Positions 18,373 through 27,236 of a DNA stretch of 64,000 nucleotides are shown one piece after another (position 1 is the stretch's first letter; every line of letters starts with the position of its first letter). A model generated the notes under the pieces. It did not search any database. It was not told the DNA's origin and saw only the letters and a program-made list of their open reading frames with translations. The stretch is from PALSA-1353 sp050014015 (GTDB lineage Bacteria; Planctomycetota; Phycisphaerae; Tepidisphaerales; Tepidisphaeraceae), in assembly GCA_050014015.1 (NCBI GenBank), contig JBEKEC010000003.1, positions 117,548 to 181,547 of the forward strand, in the 5' to 3' direction. The position numbers and the translations under genes were made by a program.

Positions 18373-18612
18373 ATCATCGCGGCTTCCCGAGATGAAAATC
18401 GTCCCAATCTCGGCATAGCCATTAGAGCTTCGTCATAAGTGGCTTGGCCGACAATCGGGGCGGGCACTATGTGGCTCGTAAGTAATAACACCTAAGACCG
18501 GAGGAGTCCGCCCGCAACCGTCGTTGCAAATGAGTCGCAGCGACTAACGCGCATTGATGAAAGCCGATGCAATAACCCAATCATGCCGACGTTATATGGG
18601 AAGGAGGTTTCG

Positions 18613-20211
18613 TTGCGATTTGCATCACATCGGGCCTGTGCCGCCGCGGTTTGCGCGCTTTTAATGCTGGCATCGCCCGCGGCGTTTTCAGGCCCATCGG
18701 CCAACCCCGGGGCCACCGCCGTGTTTCAGGATCCCGGCTACGCCTGGCCGCGCAATAGGATCGATCCGTACGTTGTTGCAAAGTGGCGCAAGTCGGGTAT
18801 CACGCCGGCGGCGGGATGTTCCGACGCGGTGTTTCTCCGGCGCGTGTATCTCGGCGTAATCGGCACACTCCCAACGGGCAGCGAAGCCCGCGAGTTTCTT
18901 CTGGATGACGATCAGGACAAACGACGCAAGCTCATCGATCGCCTGCTGGACCGCCCGGAGTTCGTCGATTACTGGGCGATGAAGTGGGGAGACGTTCTGC
19001 GGGTCAAGGCCGAGTTTCCCATCATCCTCTGGCCCAATGCGGCCCAGACTTATACTCACTGGATTCGCCAATGTGTCCGGGACAACAAGCCGCTCGACCA
19101 ATTCGCGCGCGAACTGCTGACCGCCGGCGGGAGCAATTTCCGCGTGCCGCCGTCCAACTTTTATCGCGCCGTGCAGAGCAAAACTCCGCGGGGAATCGCC
19201 CAGGCCGTGGCGCTGACGTTTATGGGAGCGCGGGCGGACAAATGGCCCGAGCAGCGGCTCGACGGGATGGCTCAATTCTTCGCGCAGGTCGGCTACAAAT
19301 CCACCGGGGAGTGGAAAGAGGAGATCGTCTTTTTCAACCAGGCCCGGGCCGCCACGCGGCCGTCGCACGCGGTGTTCCCCGACGGCGCGGCGGTGGACGT
19401 TCCCGGCGACCGCGATCCACGCCAGGTGTTTGCCGATTGGCTTCTGTCATCGGGCAATGAATGGTTCGCGCGGGCGATGGCTAATCGCATCTGGTTCTGG
19501 CTGATGGGCCGGGGGATCATTCAGGAGCCCGACGACATCCGCCCCGACAATCCGCCGAGCAATCCCGAGTTGCTGGCGTATCTACAGGAGCAACTGGTCG
19601 CAGGCCATTACGACGCCAAGCGCCTGTTCCGGCTGATCCTGAACTCGCAAACGTTTCAGTTGTCCTGCATTCCCGCCGATCGCCGCCCCGCCGCCGAGGC
19701 GCAATTCGCCAGCTATCCGATCCGCCGGCTGGGAGCCGAGGTGTTCATCGACGCGCTGTGCCAGATCACGGGCAGCACCGAGGATTATTCCACCGAGACC
19801 CCCGAGCCGTTCACGTTCATTCCCACGGGCACGCGCACGATCGCGCTGCCCGACGGGAGCATCAGCAGCGCTTTCCTGGACATGTTCGGCCGGCCTCCGC
19901 GCGACACCGGGATGGAAAGCGAACGCAACAACCGCGCCACCCCCGATCAGCGCTTGCACCTGCTCAATTCCAATCACGTTCGCAAAAAACTCGAACAAAG
20001 TAAGTGGCTGCAATCCGTGCCGATGGACAAAGGCCTTTCGCCGGCGGCCGTCACGGAGGTTTATCTGACGATTCTCTCCCGGTTTCCCACCGGGAAGGAG
20101 ATTCAGACGGCGATGAGGTATTCAGAGTCCGGCGTGGTCCACGGCCGCGAGGCGCTGGTGGACCTCGCCTGGGCGCTGGTGAACAGTTCCGAGTTCGCGT
20201 ATCAGCATTGA
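18613..20211 (+). CDS. DUF1549/DUF1553 (PSCyt2-PSD1-type) secreted protein
   Basis: This 532-residue protein belongs to the planctomycete PSCyt2/PSD1 family (DUF1549 then DUF1553). Text such as CSDAVFLRRVYLGVIGTLPT, RRKLIDRLLDRPEFVDYWAMKWGDVLRV, RAMANRIWFWLMGRGIIQEPDDIRPDNPPSNPELL and LNSNHVRKKLEQSKWL is diagnostic. The start is a TTG at 18613, placed 5 nt after a perfect AAGGAGG at 18601-18607 and giving a clean signal peptide; the in-frame ATG at 18583 has no ribosome site. The biochemical role is unknown; it almost always pairs with a DUF1501 protein, as here. Confidence 0.85.
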   Translation: MRFASHRACAAAVCALLMLASPAAFSGPSANPGATAVFQDPGYAWPRNRIDPYVVAKWRKSGITPAAGCSDAVFLRRVYLGVIGTLPTGSEAREFLLDDDQDKRRKLIDRLLDRPEFVDYWAMKWGDVLRVKAEFPIILWPNAAQTYTHWIRQCVRDNKPLDQFARELLTAGGSNFRVPPSNFYRAVQSKTPRGIAQAVALTFMGARADKWPEQRLDGMAQFFAQVGYKSTGEWKEEIVFFNQARAATRPSHAVFPDGAAVDVPGDRDPRQVFADWLLSSGNEWFARAMANRIWFWLMGRGIIQEPDDIRPDNPPSNPELLAYLQEQLVAGHYDAKRLFRLILNSQTFQLSCIPADRRPAAEAQFASYPIRRLGAEVFIDALCQITGSTEDYSTETPEPFTFIPTGTRTIALPDGSISSAFLDMFGRPPRDTGMESERNNRATPDQRLHLLNSNHVRKKLEQSKWLQSVPMDKGLSPAAVTEVYLTILSRFPTGKEIQTAMRYSESGVVHGREALVDLAWALVNSSEFAYQH

Positions 20212-20237
20212 ATGAAAAGAAAGGGCGCTGGGATCCG

Positions 20238-21704
20238 ATGAACGTCACGTTTGGTTTTGACGGTGATATTTCAAGACGCAACAGGGTGCGTGACGCATCC
20301 TGCAAGCCCTCCACCCCCACCCCAGCCCTCCCCCTGAGTACATGGGGAGGGGGAAATTCACTGCGGCAAGTGACATGCACCCGACGCGAGATGCTGCGCC
20401 TGGGCCTGATCGGCGCAACCGGCGCGCTGCTGGGCGGTCGCCTTGCCTGGGCCTCGGCGCCGGCATCGCAGCCGACCGTCATTGCAACCAAAACCCGAGC
20501 CAAATCAGTCATCCAAATCTGGCTCGCCGGCGGCCCGTCGCACCTGGACACGTTCGATCCCAAGCCCGAGGCCGGCAGGGATTATTGCGGGCCGCTTGAT
20601 AAGCCGGTTCAGACCAACGTCGCCGGCATCCGAATCTCGGAACTGCTTCCTCTGCTGGCCAAACAGGCCGACAAATATTCGCTCATTCGCTCGATGACGC
20701 ATGGGAACAATGGGCACGAAACGGCGGCGTACTGGGTGCAGACCGGGCGCGAACCGGGCAATGGGCAGGTCTATCCGGGCGTGGGGGCGGTGGTCTCGCT
20801 GTTCAAGGGATATGCCGCGGGTTACACGGGTCTGATTCCGCCGTACATCGTGCTGACCACGCCGCAGGGCCGATTTTCCGAAGCCGGGTTTTTGGGGTCG
20901 AAGTACACGCCGTTCGTGACCGGCGGCGATCCCGCGCAGCGGCGTTTCGCCGTCGAGGGCGTGGTCGCCGAGGGGATCACCGATGAGCGCCAGCAGGCCC
21001 GCCGCGATCTGATGCACGCGGTGGACACGCTGGATAATTCCCTGCCCGATGATCCGCAACTCGCCTCCTGGCGCGATTCGGAAAAACAAGCCTACGACCT
21101 CATCCTCGGCGACGGCGGCAAAGTATTCGATCTCTCCCAGGAGAAGGACGCCCTGCGCACGTCCTACGGCCGAACCAGCTTCGGCCAGTCGTGCCTAGCC
21201 GCTCGCCGGCTGGTGGAACGCGGCGTGCCGTACGTCACCATCAACAACGACGGATGGGATACCCACAAGCAGAATTTCGAGACCATGCGCCGCAAACTCC
21301 CCGAGTTGGACAAGGCCCTGTCAACCCTGCTGAGCGATCTGTCGGACCGTGGGATTCTCGACACCACCGTGATCTGGTGCTGCGGGGAATTCGGCCGGAC
21401 TCCCAAAGTGCAGTGGGAAGCGCCGTGGAACGGCGGACGCGGGCACTGGGGCAAATGCTTCTCCGTGCTCGTCGCCGGCGGCGGATTCAAGGGCGGGCAG
21501 GTCGTCGGCGAGTCGAATGCCACGGGCGAGGAAGTCAAGAGCCGCCCCGTCTATCCCTGCGACCTGATCGGCAGCATTTACGAATTGATGGGCATCGACA
21601 CCGATGCCCGCCTGCCCCATCCCCAGGGACTGGAGGTTTACGTCACTCCGCGAGAGTCCGAGGGCGTGAAAAGCGGCGGCCGGTTGAAGGAGATCATGTT
21701 GTGA
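20238..21704 (+). CDS. DUF1501 protein (Tat-exported, sulfatase-like fold)
   Basis: This 488-residue protein carries a Tat signal, TRREMLRLGLIGATGALLGG, about 47 residues in, and the DUF1501 text IQIWLAGGPSHLDTFDPKPEAG, DGWDTHKQNF, DTTVIWCCGEFGRTPKV and GRGHWGKCFSVLVAGGG. The family has an alkaline phosphatase-like fold and unknown substrate. The N-terminal 40 residues include PSTPTPALPLSTWGGG, the translation of an intergenic-type palindromic repeat (20326-20351), so the true start may be the ATG at 20391 or a GTG/TTG nearby. It overlaps the next gene by 4 bp (GTGA). Confidence 0.85.
   Translation: MNVTFGFDGDISRRNRVRDASCKPSTPTPALPLSTWGGGNSLRQVTCTRREMLRLGLIGATGALLGGRLAWASAPASQPTVIATKTRAKSVIQIWLAGGPSHLDTFDPKPEAGRDYCGPLDKPVQTNVAGIRISELLPLLAKQADKYSLIRSMTHGNNGHETAAYWVQTGREPGNGQVYPGVGAVVSLFKGYAAGYTGLIPPYIVLTTPQGRFSEAGFLGSKYTPFVTGGDPAQRRFAVEGVVAEGITDERQQARRDLMHAVDTLDNSLPDDPQLASWRDSEKQAYDLILGDGGKVFDLSQEKDALRTSYGRTSFGQSCLAARRLVERGVPYVTINNDGWDTHKQNFETMRRKLPELDKALSTLLSDLSDRGILDTTVIWCCGEFGRTPKVQWEAPWNGGRGHWGKCFSVLVAGGGFKGGQVVGESNATGEEVKSRPVYPCDLIGSIYELMGIDTDARLPHPQGLEVYVTPRESEGVKSGGRLKEIML
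20311..20353. repeat. Palindromic C/G-rich repeat inside the DUF1501 reading frame
   Basis: CCCTCCCC at 20326-20333 pairs with GGGGAGGG at 20344-20351, preceded by CCACCCCCACCCCAG. This layout is like dispersed intergenic repeats seen in many bacterial genomes (recalled, not searched). Here it lies between the first in-frame ATG (20238) and the Tat motif. Confidence 0.6.
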
Positions 21705-24286
21705 CTCAAGCTCCTGTTCGATTCTGGCAGAGAGTGGTGATTGGGCTGATGCTGCTGGCGCCGGCCTCGACGCTGTGGGCACAACAGGCGACGCGCGGTC
21801 CGCGCGTCGGTTACGTCTATCCTGCCGGTGCTCGGCGCGAGACCACCACCCAGGTGGTTGTGGGCGGCCAATTCCTCGACGGCGTTTCCAATGCGTATAT
21901 CACGGGAAAGGGAATCGAGGTCACGGTCAAGGAGCACGTCAAGCCGATGACGGGGCAACAACTCCAGGCGCTGCGCGATACCGCCAAGGAGCTGGCGGAC
22001 CGCCGCGCCGCCGCCTTCGGCTGGGCAACGATGTCCCCGGCGTCGCGGCCTTCGACTCCGCCGACGTTCACCCAGGACGATGCCAAACTGCTGGTGGAAA
22101 TCCGCCAGAAGTTGATGACGGCCGTGATCCGCCCGGCAACGCCGGCGATCGCCGAAAACGTCGTGCTTGAAATCACGGTATCCAATGACGCGGAGCTTGG
22201 GCGCCACGAACTGCGGCTGCTAACCGCCGGCGGATTGACCAATCCGTTGGCATTTTACGTCGGTGAACTTCCGGAGGTTTCTGAAATCCCCGCCAAGCCG
22301 CGCGCCCTGGCAACCGCCAGCGTTCCCGGGCAACAGATGACCGTGAAACTGCCGGTGACGATCAATGGTCAAATCCTGCCCGGCGGCGTGAATCGCTATC
22401 AGTTCCAGGCGCGCCGGGGCCAAAGCCTCGTCGCCGCCGCCTGCGCACGCGGGCTGACGCCGTATCTGGCCGATGCCGTCCCCGGCTGGTTTCAGGCGAC
22501 GCTGGGGCTTTACGATGCCAAGGGAAACGAGCTGGCCTACGACGATGACTCGCGCGTCGATCACGACCCGCTGCTGCATTGTGTCATCCCCGCCGACGGC
22601 CGGTACGTCATCGAGATCAAGGACGCCCTGTATCGCGGCCGGGAGGATTTTGTCTATCGGCTGGCCTTGGGCGCACTCCCCTATGTCACCAGCGTTTTTC
22701 CCCTCGGCGGCTCCGCCCAGGCGCAGACGGCGGTCGAGCTGACCGGCTGGAATCTTCCCCTCACCACATTGATGCAGGATTCCACGGAGGCCGCCCCCGG
22801 CATCCATCTGCTGATGCTTCCCGAGCAGGAGCAGTTGATCCCCCAGCGTCTGCCGCTCGCCGTTGACGATCTGCCCGAATGCTTGGAGCACAAGCCGAAC
22901 AACGATCGAGCCACCGCGCAGGCCGTGACTCTTCCGATCATCATCAACGGCCGCATCGGCGCGCCCGGCAATAGCGGGGTGTTTCGATTCGAGGGAAGGG
23001 CGGGCGAACAGATCGTTGCCGAGGTGATGGCGCGCCGGCTGGGCTCGCCGCTGGATTCGGTGCTCGAGTTGACCGATGCATCGGGCAAACAACTGGCGAT
23101 CAATGACGATTACGACGACAAGGGCGCGGGCCTCGTGACCCATCAGGCCGACTCGTATTTGACCGCCACGTTGCCCACCGACGGCACGTGGTTCATCCGC
23201 CTGTGGGACGCGCAGCAACAGGGCGGGCCGGATTACGCGTATCGCCTGCGAATCAGTCATCCGCGCCCGGATTACCAGTTGCTGCTGGAGCCTTCCAGCA
23301 TCAGCGTGCGTGCGGGGGAAAACGCCGATGTCACGGTCCACGCGATCCGCCGCGATGGATTCTCCGGACCCATCCGCCTGGCGATGACCGGCGACAACCA
23401 GGGATTCCGGCTCAATGGTGCCGTCATCCCCGCCAAACAGGATAAGGCACAGTTCAAACTCCTCGCGCCGACTTGGCCCACCGATCAACCCGTGTCCCTG
23501 CATTTGCAAGGACGTGCCACGATCGGCGGGCAAGCCGTAACCCGCCCGGTCGTTGGGGGCGACAACATGATGCAGGCTTTCGCGTATTGGCATCTCGTCC
23601 CCGCCGAGGAGTTGATCGCCATGGTCCTGCCCTCGCGCGCAAGACCCGACCAGATTACTTCTGGAAACCTGAAACTGGCCGCCACCCTCACGGCAAAATT
23701 CGTTGCCGATCAATTGGGTCTGGAGGGCGTCAGGTCCAGCATGTTCGTCAACGCCTACGTCACCCAGCGGATGGCCAGCTTCGAGCAAATGCGCGCTTCC
23801 GCCGGCGGAACTTCCGCGGCGGGTCCAAACGGGCGCGCGGCCGCCGCGGCGATTGCCGATGCATCGAAGGCGATGCGAGGCGTACTCGATTTCAACCTCG
23901 ACCCTCAACAGGTTGCCAGGGCCGTCGAATTGATCGGACCGCTGCACGGCGTCCTGGAACGCTGCGCCGCCGGCCTGCTGCAACTGAACGTGCCCCAGGC
24001 GAAGGTGCAGCAGGCGATGCCCATGCTTTCCCGTTTCGCTCACACGGCAAAGATCGAAGTGTACGACCCGGTTTCCACCGGCGTGCTTTCCCGGCAGGAT
24101 GGGTTGATGAAAATTCATGAACTGCGCCTGGCCGCCGCCAAAGACCTCGCCCCGATTGTCGGCACCGACGCCGCCGGCAAATGGGCCGAGCAAATGCCGC
24201 AAGGCATGCTGGCGCCTCCGATTCGAAAAAGTGCGCCGACAACCGCGCCGGCTAAACCCCAGGCAATTACCTCCGCTGCAAAGTAG
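21701..24286 (+). CDS. Secreted protein with bacterial pre-peptidase C-terminal (PPC) domains
   Basis: This 861-residue protein starts at a GTG overlapping the DUF1501 stop and has a signal peptide (VVIGLMLLAPASTLWAQQ). PPC-like beta-sandwich repeats lie at about residues 195-325 (GQILPGGVNRYQFQARRGQSLVAAACAR, LGLYDAKGNELAYDDDSRVDHDPLLH) and about 405-525 (HKPNNDRATAQAVTLPIIINGRIG, FRFEGRAGEQIVAEV, LTDASGKQLAINDDYDDKG). It is the third member of the DUF1549-DUF1501-PPC triad common in Planctomycetes. It probably binds partners or polysaccharide outside the cytoplasm; no catalytic motif is visible. Confidence 0.8.
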   Translation: MTQAPVRFWQRVVIGLMLLAPASTLWAQQATRGPRVGYVYPAGARRETTTQVVVGGQFLDGVSNAYITGKGIEVTVKEHVKPMTGQQLQALRDTAKELADRRAAAFGWATMSPASRPSTPPTFTQDDAKLLVEIRQKLMTAVIRPATPAIAENVVLEITVSNDAELGRHELRLLTAGGLTNPLAFYVGELPEVSEIPAKPRALATASVPGQQMTVKLPVTINGQILPGGVNRYQFQARRGQSLVAAACARGLTPYLADAVPGWFQATLGLYDAKGNELAYDDDSRVDHDPLLHCVIPADGRYVIEIKDALYRGREDFVYRLALGALPYVTSVFPLGGSAQAQTAVELTGWNLPLTTLMQDSTEAAPGIHLLMLPEQEQLIPQRLPLAVDDLPECLEHKPNNDRATAQAVTLPIIINGRIGAPGNSGVFRFEGRAGEQIVAEVMARRLGSPLDSVLELTDASGKQLAINDDYDDKGAGLVTHQADSYLTATLPTDGTWFIRLWDAQQQGGPDYAYRLRISHPRPDYQLLLEPSSISVRAGENADVTVHAIRRDGFSGPIRLAMTGDNQGFRLNGAVIPAKQDKAQFKLLAPTWPTDQPVSLHLQGRATIGGQAVTRPVVGGDNMMQAFAYWHLVPAEELIAMVLPSRARPDQITSGNLKLAATLTAKFVADQLGLEGVRSSMFVNAYVTQRMASFEQMRASAGGTSAAGPNGRAAAAAIADASKAMRGVLDFNLDPQQVARAVELIGPLHGVLERCAAGLLQLNVPQAKVQQAMPMLSRFAHTAKIEVYDPVSTGVLSRQDGLMKIHELRLAAAKDLAPIVGTDAAGKWAEQMPQGMLAPPIRKSAPTTAPAKPQAITSAAK

Positions 24287-24292
24287 TGCCAG

Positions 24293-25417
24293 ATGAATAC
24301 GATCGTCCGCAGCATCGAATCCGAATCCGGCCATGAGCTGTTTATGACGGTCCGGCCGGATCCCGCGCAACCCATGCCCGAGCAGGCGCGGGCGTTTGCC
24401 GCGATTCGCGAAGTGCTCCAGGAACATCGGGCCTGGATATGCCAGGAACGGATCTTCGCGCCGGCCGACGCCATGGAGATGCTGGCCGAATCGCGCGCCC
24501 GGTATTACGGAGAATATGATGACGGCGTGGCTCCGGCGTGGCTGGTCGGCGGACCCGATCCGGTGATCCGCGGCGTGCAGGTCTACGCCGTCGCCTCCCC
24601 CTCGCGGCCCCAGCCGCTGACGGTCAACGGCCGCCGCTGTGCCCGTCTGATTCGCAACAACGGCTGTCGCTGGATCACCGCCAGCGCGCTGCCCACGAAT
24701 CCCTCCTCCACAGCGGAGGCCCAGACCCGCCAGGCGTTCGAGGAAACCGAAGCCATGCTGAAACAAGCCGGCGGCGATCTGACTTCCGTGGCACGCACCT
24801 GGTTCCACCTGGATGGGATTCTCGATTGGTACCCGCGCTTCAACGACACCCGCACCCGATTCTTCGTCGAGCGCGGCCTGCTCAAAGGCGGTAACGGCGC
24901 GCGTCTTCCCGCCAGCACCGGCATTGGCGTGCGCCCGGCGAACAACCGAACCGTTTTGATGGACGCGTTTGCCGTCGTCGGCGATCCGGCCTGCCCGGCG
25001 GCGCCCGACGGGTGTCTCTGCAAACACCAGGCGACCGGCCATCAACGCTCGGCGTTCGCATACGGATCATCCTTCGCCCGCGCCGCCACGGTCTGTACTC
25101 CCGCCGGCCGCACTGTCTTCGTCTCCGGCACCGCCGCCATCGACTCCAACGGTCAAACCTGCCACGTCGGCGACGTTCCGGGCCAGATTCGCATGACGAT
25201 CGACTGCCTGCACGCCGTGCTGCGCGATCAGCTCTGTTCCCCGCGCGACGTGGTGCAGGCCGTCGCCTACTGCAAATCCGCCGAGGTCGAGGAATGCTTC
25301 CGGCATTGGAGCCAGGAAATATCCTGGCCCTGGATCGCCGTCCGCGGCGACGTTTGCCGGGAGGATCTGCTGTTCGAAGCCGAGATCACCGCCTGCGCCC
25401 CCCGCCGCCGCCAATAA
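24293..25417 (+). CDS. RidA/chorismatase-like (YjgF-fold) protein
   Basis: This 374-residue protein has two YjgF/RidA-like halves. The second shows the family text VFVSGTAAIDSNGQTCHVGDVPGQIRMTIDCLHAVLRD, and the middle TGIGVRPANNRTVLMDAFAV. The size and two-domain layout recall FkbO/Hyg5-type chorismatases, which hydrolyse chorismate, but the active-site residues cannot be assigned safely. It follows the PPC gene by 6 bp, so co-transcription is likely. Alternative: a general enamine/imine deaminase relative. Confidence 0.6.
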   Translation: MNTIVRSIESESGHELFMTVRPDPAQPMPEQARAFAAIREVLQEHRAWICQERIFAPADAMEMLAESRARYYGEYDDGVAPAWLVGGPDPVIRGVQVYAVASPSRPQPLTVNGRRCARLIRNNGCRWITASALPTNPSSTAEAQTRQAFEETEAMLKQAGGDLTSVARTWFHLDGILDWYPRFNDTRTRFFVERGLLKGGNGARLPASTGIGVRPANNRTVLMDAFAVVGDPACPAAPDGCLCKHQATGHQRSAFAYGSSFARAATVCTPAGRTVFVSGTAAIDSNGQTCHVGDVPGQIRMTIDCLHAVLRDQLCSPRDVVQAVAYCKSAEVEECFRHWSQEISWPWIAVRGDVCREDLLFEAEITACAPRRRQ

Positions 25418-25515
25418 AAGGGGACATACAAGATTATGGCCCCCAGAAGAAAAGGGGACATTCAAGATTTCGGTTACCGCAACCGCCGCGAGCCGAAAAC
25501 ATGAATGTCCCCTTT
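25416..25515. repeat. REP-like palindrome (AAAGGGGACATTC family)
   Basis: AAAGGGGACATTCA at 25451-25464 pairs exactly with TGAATGTCCCCTTT at 25502-25515; a second head copy AAAAGGGGACATACAAGAT starts at 25416. It lies between two converging genes, 2 bp from the citrate synthase stop. Similar sequences are associated with REP-type transposases in other genomes (recalled); no such transposase is in the window. Confidence 0.7.
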
Positions 25516-25517
25516 AT

Positions 25518-26807
25518 TCATTGCCGTCGGTCCAGGGGGACGAAGTTGACCAGGGTGGGGCCGGTGTAGATCTGGCGCGGGCGGGCGATTTGCGTGCCGG
25601 GGTCGTCGTGCTGCTCCTTCCACTGGGCAATCCAGCCGGGCAACCGGCCGATGGCGAACATCACGGTGAACATGTTCATGGGCAGGCCAATGGCCTTCAT
25701 GATGATGCCGCTGTAGAAATCCACGTTGGGGTAGAGCTTGCGGTCCACGAAGTAGGGATCCTTCATGGCCATTTCCTCCAATTTGCGGGCGATATCCAGG
25801 AGGGGATCGGCGACCTTCAATTGCGCCAGGACCTTGTCGGCGGCTTGCTTGAGGATCTTGGCGCGGGGGTCGAAATTTTTGTACACGCGATGTCCGAAGC
25901 CCATCAGGCGCACGCGGGTGTTCTTGTCCTTGGCCATGCGGAGGTATTCCTCGGCGGTCACGCCGCCGCGATGGATATTTTCCAGCATTTCCAGGACGGC
26001 GACGTTGGCGCCGCCGTGCAGTGGGCCCCAGAGCGCGTTGACGCCGGCGGCGACGGAAGCGAACAGGTTGGCCTTGCTCGAGCCCACGGTACGGACGGTG
26101 GACGTGGAGCAATTCTGTTCGTGGTCGGCATGCAGCAGCAGCACCATGTTCAGCGCATGATCGACTTCCAACGAGGCGATGTGCTGCTGATACGGTTCGG
26201 AGAACATCATGTGGAGGAAGTTTTTCACGTAGGGCAGATTGGGGTCCGGGTAGATATAGGGCAGTCCGCGCGATTTGCGGTAGGAATAGGCCGCAATGGT
26301 GCGAATCTTGCTGATCAGCCTTGCCGCCGCCTCCTCGAACGCCTCGTCGTCTTCCAGGGTAATGAACTGAGGACTGAAGCAGATCAGGGAATTGATCATG
26401 GCCGACAGCATCGCCATCGGCGGGGCGTCCACGGGGAACGCCTCGAAGTGATGCTTGAAGCCCTCGTGCAGCAGGGCGTTGCGGGTCAGCCGTTCGCTGA
26501 ACCGGGATTTCTCCCTCTGCGTCGGCAGCTTGCCGAAGAGCAGCAGTTCCGCCACCTCGATGAAGGTCGAGGTTTCGGCCAACTGCTCGATGGGAATACC
26601 GCGGTAGCGGAGGATGCCTTTTTCCCCGTCGATGAAGGTGATCGCGCTGGTACACGCTCCGGTATTTCCGAAGCCGCGATCGAGCGTGATGGCGCCGGAC
26701 TTGGCGCGGAGGTCGGAGATGTCAATCGCGACCTCCGCCTCCGTTCCGACTACAAGGGGCAATTCGTATTTCTTCTCGCCGATAATGAGTGTGGCTATGC
26801 GTGCCAT
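25518..26807 (-). CDS. gltA: Citrate synthase (type II)
   Basis: This 429-residue enzyme condenses acetyl-CoA with oxaloacetate, the entry step of the TCA cycle. Type II landmarks are GDGEKG-like FIDGEKGILRYRGIPIEQLAE, the LLLHADHEQNCSTSTVR active-site His region, ALWGPLHGGANVAVLEML, and RLMGFGHRVYKNFDPRAKILK, plus PNVDFYSGIIMKAIGLP with the catalytic Asp. Full length for the hexameric, NADH-sensitive type. It is a single gene, converging with the RidA-like gene and bounded by a palindrome at its 3' end. Confidence 0.95.
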   Translation of the reverse strand: MARIATLIIGEKKYELPLVVGTEAEVAIDISDLRAKSGAITLDRGFGNTGACTSAITFIDGEKGILRYRGIPIEQLAETSTFIEVAELLLFGKLPTQREKSRFSERLTRNALLHEGFKHHFEAFPVDAPPMAMLSAMINSLICFSPQFITLEDDEAFEEAAARLISKIRTIAAYSYRKSRGLPYIYPDPNLPYVKNFLHMMFSEPYQQHIASLEVDHALNMVLLLHADHEQNCSTSTVRTVGSSKANLFASVAAGVNALWGPLHGGANVAVLEMLENIHRGGVTAEEYLRMAKDKNTRVRLMGFGHRVYKNFDPRAKILKQAADKVLAQLKVADPLLDIARKLEEMAMKDPYFVDRKLYPNVDFYSGIIMKAIGLPMNMFTVMFAIGRLPGWIAQWKEQHDDPGTQIARPRQIYTGPTLVNFVPLDRRQ

Positions 26808-26997
26808 AGCACACTCTTATACCAAACCTGCTCCGGATATTCCTTTGGCGCGCTCCAAATGCGAATAATTATGATTCTTGCGTTTATGTGGAGCTCCGCA
26901 TAACCGGAATTCCCTTGTAGCTTTCGGATACCGCCGGGTAGACTGCGGTCGTTTATATCTGGCTGCATGGGTGAACGAATTGTCGACCGGTGATGAA

Positions 26998-27150
26998 ATG
27001 CGACGGAAGTGGCCTGACTGGGTCGGATCTGCACCGATCATTTTTGGAGCGACCAACGTTGGCCTGGGCGCGAACGCGGCCCAGAACGCATTGTACCACT
27101 CCAACTGGTCCGGCTATGCCGCCACGGGAAATGCGTTTACCGACGTGTAG
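26998..27150 (+). pseudogene. Remnant of a G1-family (eqolisin-like) peptidase gene
   Basis: A 50-codon ORF begins with a basic N-terminus, a hydrophobic signal-like stretch (SAPIIFGATNVGLGANAAQNA), then HSNWSGYAATGNAFTDV and a stop. SNWSGYAATG followed by F-T-V is the start of the mature chain of G1 glutamic peptidases; the remaining 200 or so residues with the catalytic Gln and Glu are missing. It sits in the 430-bp gap between gltA and the sedolisin gene; the rest of the gap shows no gene. Read as a truncated remnant; a short real peptide is less likely. Confidence 0.5.
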
Positions 27151-27236
27151 TTGACCATGTTTGCCGCGGGAAATGGGTTATGTTCTTGTCGGCGCTGTAT
27201 GGGGACGCGATGGTTGTGGTGCGAGGAGAGAACGCG

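Noticed and set aside
22220..25045. A 941-codon open frame on the minus strand
   Set aside because: It is antisense to the PPC and RidA-like genes, has low-complexity composition and no family features; a high-GC shadow.
25474..26655. A 393-codon frame inside gltA
   Set aside because: Arg/Pro-rich out-of-frame copy of citrate synthase.
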